Positions 21,334 through 30,645 of a DNA stretch of 64,000 nt are shown here, piece by piece; position 1 is the stretch's first letter, and every line of letters begins with the position of its first letter. Position numbers and translations under genes: made by a program. Under the pieces are notes generated by a model that saw nothing but the letters and a program-made list of their open reading frames with translations, was not told the DNA's origin and did no database searches. The DNA is taken from positions 19,297,010-19,361,009 of the forward strand of contig OY755215.1 in the NCBI GenBank assembly GCA_963576765.1. Direction: 5' to 3'. Origin of the DNA: Draba incana. Taxonomy: Eukaryota; Streptophyta; Magnoliopsida; Brassicales; Brassicaceae.

Positions 21334-22839
21334 TCACCCGGATGTAGCATCGTCGGAGACATGATCAGACCTCTTCCTCCTTCTCCTTGCTGGCTGGTCC
21401 GAGCAGGTGCTCGAATGCGTGCGAGCAGGTGCTCGTTCACGCTGAGCAGGTGCTCGCGGAGTTTGCACATCCGGAGCATGGCAGCAGCCTCTGGACATCG
21501 CCTGCATGAGCCTCTGCAGTAGGCTGTTGTTCTTCCTAGTGGATTGGATCATCCACCTCCTATACTCAACATCATTAGCATTATCATCAATAGGGGGAAG
21601 ATCAAACTCACCTTGAGAAGGAGTGTCGTGGTACGTGAGAGCAAGGCGCGGAACCGAAGGACCAGCATCCTCGGTGTCAAAGCGTGGCTGCCTTGATGTG
21701 CTCCGGCGTGAAGTACTAAGACGGGCAGCAGAAGAGGCTTGACTCGGATGTGGGACAAGGTACTCCGCGGGTGGCTGAAACGCGAGATCATCCATGGAGG
21801 AAAGCCGTGTGATGGCTAAGTTGGGAAGCTGAATGTATTGGGCTTCTCCATTGGCAGTTAGGAATTGGTACGTGCTCGGCTTGATGATGATCTTGGAATT
21901 GAGCAGGTGCTCCATATCAATGCGCTTCATCTCCGGGACGTAGGAATATGGAGAAAGATCCACCCTTAAATTGCGGAATAGCGGTGTGAGCAAGCTTCCA
22001 ATACGCTCCGTCCTTGGTCCTTTGTTTGTTGCGGTTGTGTTATCTTTGATCGCACAAATCATCTCCGCGAAACGTATACCCAAGTTGGATCGGTATTTCT
22101 CAAATTGGCTCGAGTCTCCGTCACCTACAATAGGACCACAACCCAACAATAACAACAATAATTCATCGGTGTGAACTTTGTTACCTACGGGTCTTCCAAA
22201 GAGCATGTTGCTCAATATCCTTGCCATGATACGGAGTGCGGGGTGGCGAAGGCGGTTTTGGCTCGCCGAGTTTGAGGAGTAGTCACCCGAAGCGATTAGT
22301 CCCCAAAAGGTCTTGGCTTCTTGGAATCTCTTCGGACTCGATAGCTTCGTGTCCGTCTCATAGAACCCATACGCTATGCAAAAATCGAGCATGGAGATAG
22401 CGTACCTCTTTCCTCCAGCAAAGAAAGAGAATGTGGCCTCCTCGAATGAAGGCTTGTTGGGGTTTGCGTATGAGAGAGTGGCGGTTGCTAGGCATTGCCT
22501 AGTGAGATCGGGATAGAGCACATCTTCCTCTAGAGCAAAGGCCATGCAACGAGCATTGTAGAGTATGCTCCTCACTTGTTGTTGAAGACCAAGTTCGACC
22601 AATGTTCTATCGCACATGAACCGAGTAGGTTCGAGGTCAACTTGGAGGAGTTGGTTGTAGTAGAAGGCGTCGATTTCGTCCCAAGAGTCTGGTGAGGACA
22701 TTGGGAGTCCGGCTCGGTCAATTTCAAACGGTTCGCCTTCCGGTCTAGGCCATGGAAAGGTGAGTGGAGAAGCGGTTGCGGAGGTAGAGGCCTTACCCTT
22801 GCCTTTTTCCTTGTTGGAGAACTTGATTTTTGGAGCCAT
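21334..22839 (-). CDS. Athila ORF-1-like / env-position protein
   Basis: An intact 501-residue frame in the place where Athila elements carry their third gene, between integrase and the 3' LTR. The N-terminus is basic and Ser/Thr-rich (KGKGKASTSATAS). The central part (about residues 40-330) resembles the plant retrotransposon Athila ORF-1 family: Trp/Tyr-rich segments such as DSWDEIDAFYYNQLL, and a leucine-rich stretch with LLLLLLGCG. I see no signal peptide or clear membrane anchor, so an envelope role is not supported. The C-terminal tail is disordered and Arg-rich. It contains a triple palindrome (21401-21455) read as RAPAQRERAPART, and ends in a basic cluster RRRRKR that could be a nuclear localisation or nucleic-acid-binding signal. 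Function unknown; it is absent from E1 and E2. Confidence 0.75.
   Translation of the reverse strand: MAPKIKFSNKEKGKGKASTSATASPLTFPWPRPEGEPFEIDRAGLPMSSPDSWDEIDAFYYNQLLQVDLEPTRFMCDRTLVELGLQQQVRSILYNARCMAFALEEDVLYPDLTRQCLATATLSYANPNKPSFEEATFSFFAGGKRYAISMLDFCIAYGFYETDTKLSSPKRFQEAKTFWGLIASGDYSSNSASQNRLRHPALRIMARILSNMLFGRPVGNKVHTDELLLLLLGCGPIVGDGDSSQFEKYRSNLGIRFAEMICAIKDNTTATNKGPRTERIGSLLTPLFRNLRVDLSPYSYVPEMKRIDMEHLLNSKIIIKPSTYQFLTANGEAQYIQLPNLAITRLSSMDDLAFQPPAEYLVPHPSQASSAARLSTSRRSTSRQPRFDTEDAGPSVPRLALTYHDTPSQGEFDLPPIDDNANDVEYRRWMIQSTRKNNSLLQRLMQAMSRGCCHAPDVQTPRAPAQRERAPARTHSSTCSDQPARRRRKRSDHVSDDATSG
21401..21455 (-). repeat. Triple GAGCACCTGCTC array in the ORF-1-like C-terminus
   Basis: Plus-strand GAGCAGGTGCTC at 21401, 21423 and 21444 (periods 22 and 21). 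The only triple array of this class seen. Confidence 0.92.
21901..21912 (-). repeat. Single GAGCACCTGCTC in the ORF-1-like coding sequence
   Basis: One perfect copy with no partner, read as EHLL in the protein. Confidence 0.85.
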
Positions 22840-23399
22840 GGTGAATGAGAAGAGGCGGAGAGAGGTTTCCGAGTGTTAAGGTTTGGTTTCGGAGAGGAGA
22901 TAGTGGAATGTGGCGGTGGTTTTGTGGTTTAGCCAAGTGAGCAGATGCTCGGTTGTTATGGGGCTTGAGCGGCGGCGAGAGAAGTTGAAAGATTGAGAGA
23001 GAATTGAGCGGTTTGGGAGCTTGAGAGTTTGAGTGGTCTCCGGTGATAGAGAGTTATGGTGAGTGGTTGGTCTTGGAGAGTGGTAGAGATGGGGATTTAT
23101 GGAGGTTGAGTTAATGGAGAGTTGCGGTTTTCAAGGGAGATGGGGGAGTGGTGATGCTCGACAGTTTTGGGGAAGAGGAGGAGACCAAAAAGTTGTCTTT
23201 ATCTGCAAAAAGGAAGGAAAATGAGTGGTTAGGGTTTTTGGCAAAAATTGAAAAGGAAATAAAGAAGAAAATAAAAGTAAATAAAATAAAAAGGAAAGAA
23301 GAAATAAATCAAATCTTTTTCTGTTTTTTTTTTCTTTTATATTTTCTTTTTATTTTTTTGTGTTCTACTAATCTGAGAGAATTGCTGCGTTTTGGTTTC

Positions 23400-23432
23400 G
23401 AGCAGGTGCTCGCTCCTTCCGAGCAGGTGCTC
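23400..23432 (-). repeat. GAGCACCTGCTC pair, post-pol slot of E4
   Basis: Copies at 23400 and 23421, period 21, about 105-140 bp downstream in sense of the conserved hairpin. Same slot as 9350-9503 in E2 and 13801-13888 in E1. Confidence 0.92.
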
Positions 23433-23536
23433 GGTGCAATTTTACACTTTTTCGCAGAATGCAATTACTGAAATCACAAGTGAAATGTTAGTAATAAAAG
23501 GAATTAAAATTCAAAATTTATACAAAAATCCTTACC

Positions 23537-23554
23537 GGTGGGTTGCCTCCCACC
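23537..23554 (-). promoter_or_regulatory. Conserved post-pol hairpin, E4
   Basis: Sense GGTGGGAGGCAACCCACC, a perfect 6-bp stem with a 6-nt loop, about 45 bp after the integrase stop. It is followed by CGGTAAGG, which resembles a splice donor. Its conservation between autonomous and gag-protease-only elements points to an RNA-level role such as subgenomic expression or packaging; this is inference. Confidence 0.75.
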
Positions 23555-23595
23555 AAGCGCTTGTTTTAAGTCGTTAGCTCGACTTTGGAAACCCT

Positions 23596-24966
23596 TTAGG
23601 CTCGAGGAGGGTCACTAAAAGTGACTGATTCAACTTCTCCCACGTATGTATCCGCAAGGTATGGCTTGAGACGTTGACCATTAACAACAAAATCACCTCC
23701 TTTAGTGTCTAGCAACACTACTGCCCCGTATGGTTTCACCTCTTTGATGGTGAACGGACCACTCCATCTCGACTTTAGCTTCCCTGGTAACAACTTAAAA
23801 TGAGAGTTAAACAATAAAACTTGATCGTTAGGAGCAAAGTTTCGAGGGATAATCTTCTTGTCGTGGTAAGCTTTGGTCCGTTCTTTGTAGATTCGGGAAT
23901 TGTCATAGGCGAGATGCCTAATTTCTTCCAACTCATGCAGCTGCATGGATCTCCTCTCGGATGCACTAAGGATGTCATAATTAAGTCGCTTGACAGCCCA
24001 TGCCGCCTTGTATTCCAATTCTATCGGTAAGTGACATGCCTTCCCATACACCAAATGAAAAGGTGTTGTCCCCAACGGAGTCTTATATGCTGTCCTATAT
24101 GCCCACAAAGCGTCATCTAGCTTATTCGCCCAATCCTTACGCGTTGTACCAACTGTTTTTTGCAAGATACTCTTTATCTCTCTATTGGAGACCTCTACTT
24201 GTCCACTAGTTTGAGGATGATAAGGAGAGGCTACCTTATGTGTGACTCCATTCTTCCTTAACAAGTTCTCAAAAACCTTGTTAATGAAGTGTGAACCTCC
24301 ATCACTTATCACAACTCTCGGAATTCCAAACCTAGGGAAAATCACCGTCTAGAGCAACTTGGTAACTATCGCAGCATCACAAGTCGGGCTAGCTTGTGCT
24401 TCGACCCACTTGGAAACATAGTCAACGGCTACAAGTATGTACTTGTTCTTATAGGAGGAAGGGAACGGTCCCATGAAGTCTATACCCCAAACATCGAAAA
24501 CCTCTACTTCTAAGATGAAATTTTGAGGCATCTCATTGCGCTTGCTGATGTTCCCTTGCCTTTGACACGCGTTACATCGAGCAACAAACCTATTCGTATC
24601 CTTGAACATCGTTGGCCACCAAAGACCCGCTTGTAGCACTTTTGTAACCGTCTTGAATGTGGCAAAGTGTCCGGCATAAGATGAACCGTGACAATGGTGC
24701 AAGATCCCAGGGATTTCCTCCTCCGAAACACATCTTCTATACAGCCCATCCGAGCATTGCTTGTACAAGTACGGCTCGTCCCAATAGTATCGTCTAACAT
24801 CTCGGAAAAACTTCTTCTTTTGGCTTCCCGTTAGGTTTTCTGGAACCTTATCGGCTGCCAAGTAGTTAGCAAAGTCACCGAACCAAGGGAAAATCGAAGG
24901 TTGGGCATTCTGGATAATTCCACAAAAAATCTTCCGAGCAGGTGCTCGGTCAGTCCGAGCAGGTGC
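23596..24966 (-). pseudogene. E4 integrase, separated from pol by nonsense codons
   Basis: It is in the same frame as the upstream polyprotein, after a TGA at 24967-24969. It shows the zinc-binding HHCC region (HHCHG...CNAC, about 24570-24720) and the catalytic core: WGIDFMGPF holds the first Asp, VISDGGSHF the second, and SGQVE the Glu 35 residues later, a DD35E triad. A TAG at 24349-24351 interrupts the core just before VIFPRFG. The C-terminal region (about 23600-23900) contains the SRWSGPF-type fold. No chromodomain is seen, as expected for the Athila lineage. Without readthrough this copy makes no full integrase, though all catalytic residues remain encoded. Confidence 0.85.
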
Positions 24967-24968
24967 TC
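24936..24968 (-). repeat. GAGCACCTGCTC pair at the RNaseH-integrase linker of E4
   Basis: Copies at 24936 and 24957, period 21. The premature TGA overlaps the edge of the upstream copy: TGAGCACC stands where other copies have CGAGCACC. Confidence 0.92.
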
Positions 24969-27900
24969 ACTCAGCTTCTGGAAATTTTTTGCAGATCGAA
25001 TAAATTTGCTCATCTGGCAGACTATCCTCCATAGGTGTCTCATCCTCAACTTGAAGCCTACTCAAATGATCAGCAACCCCATTCTCAGATCCTTTCTTAT
25101 CCTTGATCTCTAAATCAAACTCTTGAAGCAAAAGTATCCATCTCAATAGCCTAGGCTTGGCATCTTTCTTGGTCAGCAAGTACTTCAACGCAGCATGATC
25201 GGTGTGAACAATTACCTTAGAACCGACGAGGTATGATCTAAACTTCTCAAAGGCGAAGACAATCGCCAATAACTCCTTTTCAGTGGTTGCATACCGACAT
25301 TGAGCATCATCCATCGTCCGGCTAGCATAATATATCACATGGAGCTTCTTGTCCTTCCTTTGACCAAGAACAGCCCCCACAGCAAAATCACTCGCATCCG
25401 TCATAATCTCAAACGGTAAGTCCCAATCCGGTGGTTGGACTATTGGTGCACTAACCAAGGCACCCTTGATAGTATGAAACGCAGCCAAACACTCTCTATC
25501 AAAGTCAAACTTGACTTCCTTACACAGCAATCTAGTGAGAGGCCTAGCAATGTTGGAGAAGTCTTTGATGAAACGACGGTAGAACCCGGCATGGCCTAGA
25601 AAGCTTCGGATTCCTTTGACCGTAGTAGGCGGTTGTAAACTCATCATGACCTCTATCTTAGCCTTGTCAACCTCTATCCCTTTCTCTGAAATCCGGTGCC
25701 CAAGTACTATCCCATTCCTGACCATAAAATAGCACTTCTCCCAATTCAGCACTAGATGCTTCTCCTCGCATCTTTGTAATACTCTGCACAAATTAGACAA
25801 ACAAACAGAAAAAGAACTCCCATACACAGAGAAGTCATCCATAAATACTTCCATAATATCTTCAATTAAATCAGTAAAAATGGACATCATACAACGTTGG
25901 AAAGTCGCTGGGGCGTTGTACAAACCAAATGGCATCCGGCGGTATGCGAATGTGCCGTATGGACACGTGAACGTTGTCTTTTCCTGATCATCGGGATGGA
26001 TGGGTATCTGAAAAAATCCTGAGTAACCATCTAGAAAACAGTAGTAAGGGTGATTAGCAAGACGTTCAAGCATTTGATCAATAAAAGGCAAAGGAAAATG
26101 ATCTTTGCGAGTAGCAGCATTCAATTTCCTATAGTCTATGCACATTCTATGACCCGTTACCGTTCTAGTTGGAATCAATTCGTTTTTCTCATTCCTAATT
26201 ACCGTGATACCTCCCTTCTTAGGTACAACATGCACCGGACTTACCCATTTGCTATCAGATATAGCATAGATCACACCAGCTTCTAGAAGTTTCATTATCT
26301 CTTTCTTTACAACATCCTTTAGATTCGGGTTTAACCGTCTCTGATGTTCTATAGAAGTCATCGATTCATCCTCTAGATTAATTCGGTGCATGCACAAGTC
26401 GGGAGATATACCGGTTATATCATCTAACGAATATCCCAAGGCCTTTCTATATTTCCTCAACTCACACAAAAGCAAAGTGATCTCAACATTATTCAATTCT
26501 GCATTCACTATAACAGGATATGTAGAGTTAGGACCTAGAAATGCATACCTGAGCCCCGCTGGGAGGGTTTTTAACTCTACCTTTGGAGCTTTCAGCTCGC
26601 TCCATGATCCGGTGATGTTCTGGTTTTGGGTCCGAGCAGGTGCTCGGTCGGAGCGAGCAGGTGCTCGCTGGGAATCTGGCAGAACATCGTTTTCTGTGCC
26701 CTCGGTCAGACTCTGGAACTCATCTTCTTTCTCTATTCTGGTGTTGGAATCCAGAAACTTGGCAAACCCTTGGGTGTCTTCACTTAGAAATCCGTGTTCA
26801 CTTTCGGCTTTCGTCAACGCAACTTCGAGAGAGTCCTTTGCTAGGATCTCTTCAACCACATCTTCCGACATCTCGGAGTCATCGTGGATCACGAAGGTTT
26901 GCCCATCTATCATCGGCCTCTTGAGCATCTTACTCATCTCGAACCGTACCACCATGTCTCCGAGACGGAGGTCTACTATACCTTGTTCAACATCGATGAT
27001 TGCACGCGCCGTGTTTAGGAATGATCTCCCCAAAATCAGTGGGTCCTTTGGTTCTTCATCGAGCTCTAAAACCACGAAATCGGTTGGGATTAGAGTGTCC
27101 CCTATGCGGACGTGTAAATCCTCGATTATACCTACAGGAAGTTTAGTGGATCTATCTGCAAAAATCAAGGAGATCTTAGTTGGTTTGAAATCGGTAAAAC
27201 CTAAACGTTTAGCAACGGAATAAGGCATTAAATTAACACTTGAACCCAAGTCAACCAGTGAGCATGCGAACGTGCATGGCCCAATTTTTACCGAAATCAC
27301 AAACCTCCCGGGATCGCCTTTCTTAGTCAACACCTTACTCTGAAGTATTGCACTACATTCTTTGGAAACCATCATCACACTCTCCTCTTCCACAACTTTT
27401 CCAGAAATTAGCTCCTTCATGTACCGTTTGAGAGAAGGCACCATTTGAACCGCATCGGATAAAGGAAGCTTTACCTCCAAGCCTTTAATCATTTCCTTAC
27501 ACTTAGCATCCTCCAAATCCTTCTTAGATCTCTTGGGAGGCACTGGGTAGGGTATCTTAGGCACATAGACTCTCTCGGTCTGAGCTTCTGGAAATTTCGC
27601 GGGAACATTCTGAGCGAGCAGGTGCTCAGTTGGCTGAGCAGGTGCTCGCTGGGGTGTTTTCTCCAGATTGATCGGAACAGTAGCTGGTGTGGTTTCTGAG
27701 CTAGAACCAGCCTCCTCATGCATCACATTCTCTGCCAAATCATCCTCTTGTGCCGGTTGCTCAACAACTTTCTCCTTGGCCTTAACTTGAGAGGTTGTGG
27801 CCGTAGGTTGTGCCAACACTCTTCCGCTTCTTAACTCAACAGCATTGCATGGCGAATACTCCTTCCTAGGGTTCACTTCACCACGGCCAAGAAGAGCACC

Positions 27901-29370
27901 AACCGGTCTTTGAATAGCCTCGGCGGTTTGAGCTACTTGTGTATCCAACTTCTTTACATGTGCGGTCACGGCCTCATACTTTGCATGGAGATCCTTGTAC
28001 ATGTTGTCCATCTTACTGCCCAGCTCGGTTGACGTCTGCTGTTGGTTGGCCAAGACTTGATGAATGAGACCTTTCAAATCATCTTGTTGGGATTGAGGCG
28101 CGGAAACGGTTTGTTGTTGGTTTGTTGCTTGAAACCGGTTCTGATTTTGGTTGGGCACAATTTGCTTCCCTTGAGTGTTGTTGGAGTAGAACTTCTGATT
28201 TGTACCCCCTTGTTGCGGATAGACTTGGTCTTGGGGGTTTTCCACGTTGGTGTTGCGGTAGGAGAGGTTTGGATGGCTTCGGTAGTTGGGGTTAAACCCT
28301 CGGTTTTGGTACCCTTGGCCATTCACATAGTTGACCTCTTCTAAACCATCTTCTTGATCTTCCACAAACTCTTTAGCATTAGGGGCAGCCCCATCTTCTT
28401 CCATGAACTTAACCGGCCTTTGAGTCTCTCGTAGAAGCAAGTTCACTTTCGCGGTTAATTCATCGATCTTTTGAGAGTCCACACTATTGACCTTCTTGGT
28501 TCTATCGTACTCGGGAGCCTTGTTGTTGGAGCTTGAGGCAAGGTTTTCGATGAGCTCAAATGCACCTTCCTTAGTCTTGGTCATGAAGTCTCCATTACTT
28601 GCGGCATTCAAAGCATTACGGTAATCCCAATCGACTCCATCGTAGAATATGTTCAAGATTTGCTCATCCTTGAAACCGTGATGAGGACACTCCCTCTTGT
28701 ACTCCTTGAGTCTTTCCCAAGCTTCTCCAAAAGCTTCTCCGGAGTGTTGTTGAAAGGATGCAATCTTGTTCCTTAAAGCGGCCGTTTTGGACTTCGTATA
28801 AAAATGATCCAAGAACGCGGATCTAGCCTCATCCCAAGTCTTCAATGAACCAGCCGGCAGTGACTTTAACCATCTTTGTGCCTTGTCCGCGAGAGAGAAT
28901 GGGAACAACTTACACTTCAAGAACTCGGTTGGAACCCCATTAGAACCCGTAGTACTACAAATTTCCTCGAAATTCTCTATGTGGTCCATTGGTATTTCAG
29001 CGGGTAGACCATGGAATAGATGCTGCTTTACCAATGAAATTAATTGAGCCATGACCTCGTAATCTTGTCTCTGAATGGTCGGAATGACAATGGCCGAACG
29101 GTTTTGATAAAACGCATGGGGATTATCCGAATCCCCTATGGTTGGCTGACCCCGCGGCTGTTGCCTTTGCAACTGGGTGATTTGATCTCTCAAAATCTGT
29201 AACTGAGCATTCATAGCTTCCTGATCTGCCATGTTTTCTGTGCGAGCAGGTGCTCGATCGGTTTGAGCAGGTGCTCGGCGGCGATTCTGACGTTCGAGAC
29301 GAGCTAACTCTTCGTTCGTATGACTGACTAGATCTTCGTTCAGATTTCTCCTCGTTCTTCTACTGGTCAT
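24967..29370 (-). CDS. E4 gag-protease-RT-RNaseH polyprotein
   Basis: I start at the ATG 29370 (MTSRRTR), which matches the E3 start; an upstream in-frame ATG at 29400 would add ten hydrophobic residues and is less likely. Counting from that upstream ATG, the order is: gag core about residues 110-300 (KCKLFPFSLADKAQRWL, RLKEYKRECPHHGF); a Gln/Asn-rich linker; retropepsin near 715 (LVDLGSSVNLMP); RT about 1010-1240 with FMDDFS near 1187; RNaseH with DASDFAVGAVLG near 1336 and HTDHAALKYL near 1400. No zinc knuckle is obvious in gag. Palindrome pairs fall in-frame in four linkers (29244, 27616, 26634 and the 3' end). The frame ends at a TGA before integrase. Expressed from the 5' LTR at 29458-30822. 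Confidence 0.9.
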   Translation of the reverse strand: MTSRRTRRNLNEDLVSHTNEELARLERQNRRRAPAQTDRAPARTENMADQEAMNAQLQILRDQITQLQRQQPRGQPTIGDSDNPHAFYQNRSAIVIPTIQRQDYEVMAQLISLVKQHLFHGLPAEIPMDHIENFEEICSTTGSNGVPTEFLKCKLFPFSLADKAQRWLKSLPAGSLKTWDEARSAFLDHFYTKSKTAALRNKIASFQQHSGEAFGEAWERLKEYKRECPHHGFKDEQILNIFYDGVDWDYRNALNAASNGDFMTKTKEGAFELIENLASSSNNKAPEYDRTKKVNSVDSQKIDELTAKVNLLLRETQRPVKFMEEDGAAPNAKEFVEDQEDGLEEVNYVNGQGYQNRGFNPNYRSHPNLSYRNTNVENPQDQVYPQQGGTNQKFYSNNTQGKQIVPNQNQNRFQATNQQQTVSAPQSQQDDLKGLIHQVLANQQQTSTELGSKMDNMYKDLHAKYEAVTAHVKKLDTQVAQTAEAIQRPVGALLGRGEVNPRKEYSPCNAVELRSGRVLAQPTATTSQVKAKEKVVEQPAQEDDLAENVMHEEAGSSSETTPATVPINLEKTPQRAPAQPTEHLLAQNVPAKFPEAQTERVYVPKIPYPVPPKRSKKDLEDAKCKEMIKGLEVKLPLSDAVQMVPSLKRYMKELISGKVVEEESVMMVSKECSAILQSKVLTKKGDPGRFVISVKIGPCTFACSLVDLGSSVNLMPYSVAKRLGFTDFKPTKISLIFADRSTKLPVGIIEDLHVRIGDTLIPTDFVVLELDEEPKDPLILGRSFLNTARAIIDVEQGIVDLRLGDMVVRFEMSKMLKRPMIDGQTFVIHDDSEMSEDVVEEILAKDSLEVALTKAESEHGFLSEDTQGFAKFLDSNTRIEKEDEFQSLTEGTENDVLPDSQRAPARSDRAPARTQNQNITGSWSELKAPKVELKTLPAGLRYAFLGPNSTYPVIVNAELNNVEITLLLCELRKYRKALGYSLDDITGISPDLCMHRINLEDESMTSIEHQRRLNPNLKDVVKKEIMKLLEAGVIYAISDSKWVSPVHVVPKKGGITVIRNEKNELIPTRTVTGHRMCIDYRKLNAATRKDHFPLPFIDQMLERLANHPYYCFLDGYSGFFQIPIHPDDQEKTTFTCPYGTFAYRRMPFGLYNAPATFQRCMMSIFTDLIEDIMEVFMDDFSVYGSSFSVCLSNLCRVLQRCEEKHLVLNWEKCYFMVRNGIVLGHRISEKGIEVDKAKIEVMMSLQPPTTVKGIRSFLGHAGFYRRFIKDFSNIARPLTRLLCKEVKFDFDRECLAAFHTIKGALVSAPIVQPPDWDLPFEIMTDASDFAVGAVLGQRKDKKLHVIYYASRTMDDAQCRYATTEKELLAIVFAFEKFRSYLVGSKVIVHTDHAALKYLLTKKDAKPRLLRWILLLQEFDLEIKDKKGSENGVADHLSRLQVEDETPMEDSLPDEQIYSICKKFPEAE
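26634..26666 (-). repeat. GAGCACCTGCTC pair in protease-RT linker of E4
   Basis: Copies at 26634 and 26655, period 21, read as RAPARSDRAPART. The E3 counterpart is 31411-31443. Confidence 0.92.
27616..27647 (-). repeat. GAGCACCTGCTC pair in gag-protease linker of E4
   Basis: Copies at 27616 and 27636, period 20. The two are therefore read in different frames (RAPA then EHLL), yet the polyprotein frame stays open. Confidence 0.92.
29244..29276 (-). repeat. GAGCACCTGCTC pair in gag N-terminal linker of E4
   Basis: Copies at 29244 and 29265, period 21, read as RAPAQTDRAPART. Homologous slot to 11826-11908 in E2. Confidence 0.92.
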
Positions 29371-29433
29371 ACACCTGAAACATAACAAAAACAAAAACAA
29401 AAAACAAAATTAGCAAAATTCTTAGACTATTGG

Positions 29434-29451
29434 TCCCCGGCAACGGCGCCA
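29434..29451 (-). promoter_or_regulatory. E4 primer binding site (tRNA-Asp)
   Basis: The plus strand TCCCCGGCAACGGCGCCA equals the 3' end of plant tRNA-Asp including CCA, 6 bp inside the 5' LTR. Confidence 0.88.
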
Positions 29452-29513
29452 AAAACTTGATAGTCTCGAGTTTTAACCCAAAATAATGCTGCAAGTGCAC
29501 AGGCAAAAGCAGT

Positions 29514-29524
29514 AGTATATAAGG
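29514..29524 (-). promoter_or_regulatory. Candidate TATA box of E4 5' LTR
   Basis: Sense CCTTATATACT lies only about 60 bp from the LTR 3' end. If used, transcripts start within the last 30-40 bp, so R and U5 would be very short. E3 has the weaker CTAAAATACT at the same place (about 16039). Position and sequence are seen; use is inference. Confidence 0.5.
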
Positions 29525-29612
29525 TATCGAATCCACAGAGACCAAGGTTACACTATGAATCTATAGATTTCAAATAAAGCTAAGATAAATTAAATGAGTT
29601 GTAAACTGACGT

Positions 29613-29645
29613 GAGCAGGTGCTCAATGTAAATGAGCAGGTGCTT
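29613..29645 (-). repeat. GAGCACCTGCTC pair near the sense 3' part of E4 5' LTR
   Basis: Copies at 29613 and 29634, period 21. One base just before the first copy differs from the left LTR (ACGTGAG versus ACATGAG). Confidence 0.9.
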
Positions 29646-30612
29646 GGAATAAAAATCGGTAATAAAACAATGATAAAAGGCACTAAGCCGAGATGAATCT
29701 CCGGTGATTTCGGGTACTTGGGTTGAGCAAGCTATTCAGGGTCTATTTAAATGCGGTATAGAACTCAAACATAAATATGTATTGCCCCGCTTTTGGCGAT
29801 GTATCAACACCTTTGCCTACAGCCTAAATACCTACACTTTCGAGTGGATTTAGTAATGAAGTAAGCAAGCTTTAATGCAATGGTTCAATATGTTCACATT
29901 CAATGGGAACGATCAATGGTGTTTTGGTTACCACCGAATGCTCATCAAAGGTAATTCTAGCAACCTATATCATTTTTGGTGAATAGATTAAACCTAGAGA
30001 TCATAGACTAAGTGATCAATTTAGCCTAAGCATTGAGACTTCCTAGAGATGAAGACATAAAAATTCCCTATTTGGCTCAACCATCTAAAGCCCTAAATCA
30101 CCATCGAAATCACCCCGACCTAGTTATGGAACTACTCGGACATGATCGAATCAAATGAAACAATAATAATCTTGAAACTCATAATGAAATGAATAAGAAG
30201 GATAAGGGTTAGAAATTCTTCTTGAGAAGATACTACTGTGATGATTCGGAAATGACAAGTAGCTTCAATGGTGGTCGGTGAATGAATCGGAAGTGATGAT
30301 GCAAGAACAAAAATACTTTTATTAAAATCGTAAAAAGAGAACAAGAGTATTCTGATTATTTCGTGAACAAAAGATGCCCCAAGTCTGATGAAGATCACCT
30401 TCTTCAAATACAAGAGAAAGCATTAAAAACTAAAAATATCTTTTAAGGCAAAATAAGGAAAATAAGAAGAAATCCCATTTATGATTAAAATCAATCATCT
30501 CCCTAATGAAAAGGGATTGATGTTGACTCATTAACTCCTGGGGATCGTGTGGGCCATCAGATGAACTCGGCGGCCACAGCTTTATTAGGTTTAGGTTCTG
30601 GTGTCTTGGTGC

Positions 30613-30645
30613 GAGCAGGTGCTCGCTCGGACCGAGCAGGTGCTC
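30613..30645 (-). repeat. GAGCACCTGCTC pair, U3 slot of E4 5' LTR
   Basis: Copies at 30613 and 30634, period 21, 177 bp from the sense LTR start. Confidence 0.93.

Larger units (their letters stand above)
22840..23595 (-). other. E4 spacer between integrase and ORF-1-like gene
   Basis: Non-coding in sense. It contains the post-pol hairpin, one palindrome pair and a T/C-rich sense stretch (22840-23300) that may be the leader of the downstream gene. A degenerate single palindrome GAGCAGATGCTC lies at 22939-22950. Confidence 0.5.

Noticed and set aside
26390..27223. 277-codon plus-strand frame inside E4
   Set aside because: Opposite strand of the gag-pol polyprotein; no recognisable protein.
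29434..29451. tRNA-Asp-like sequence TCCCCGGCAACGGCGCCA
   Set aside because: Only the 3' 18 bases of a tRNA are present, next to an LTR: it is the primer binding site of a minus-strand element and not a tRNA gene.
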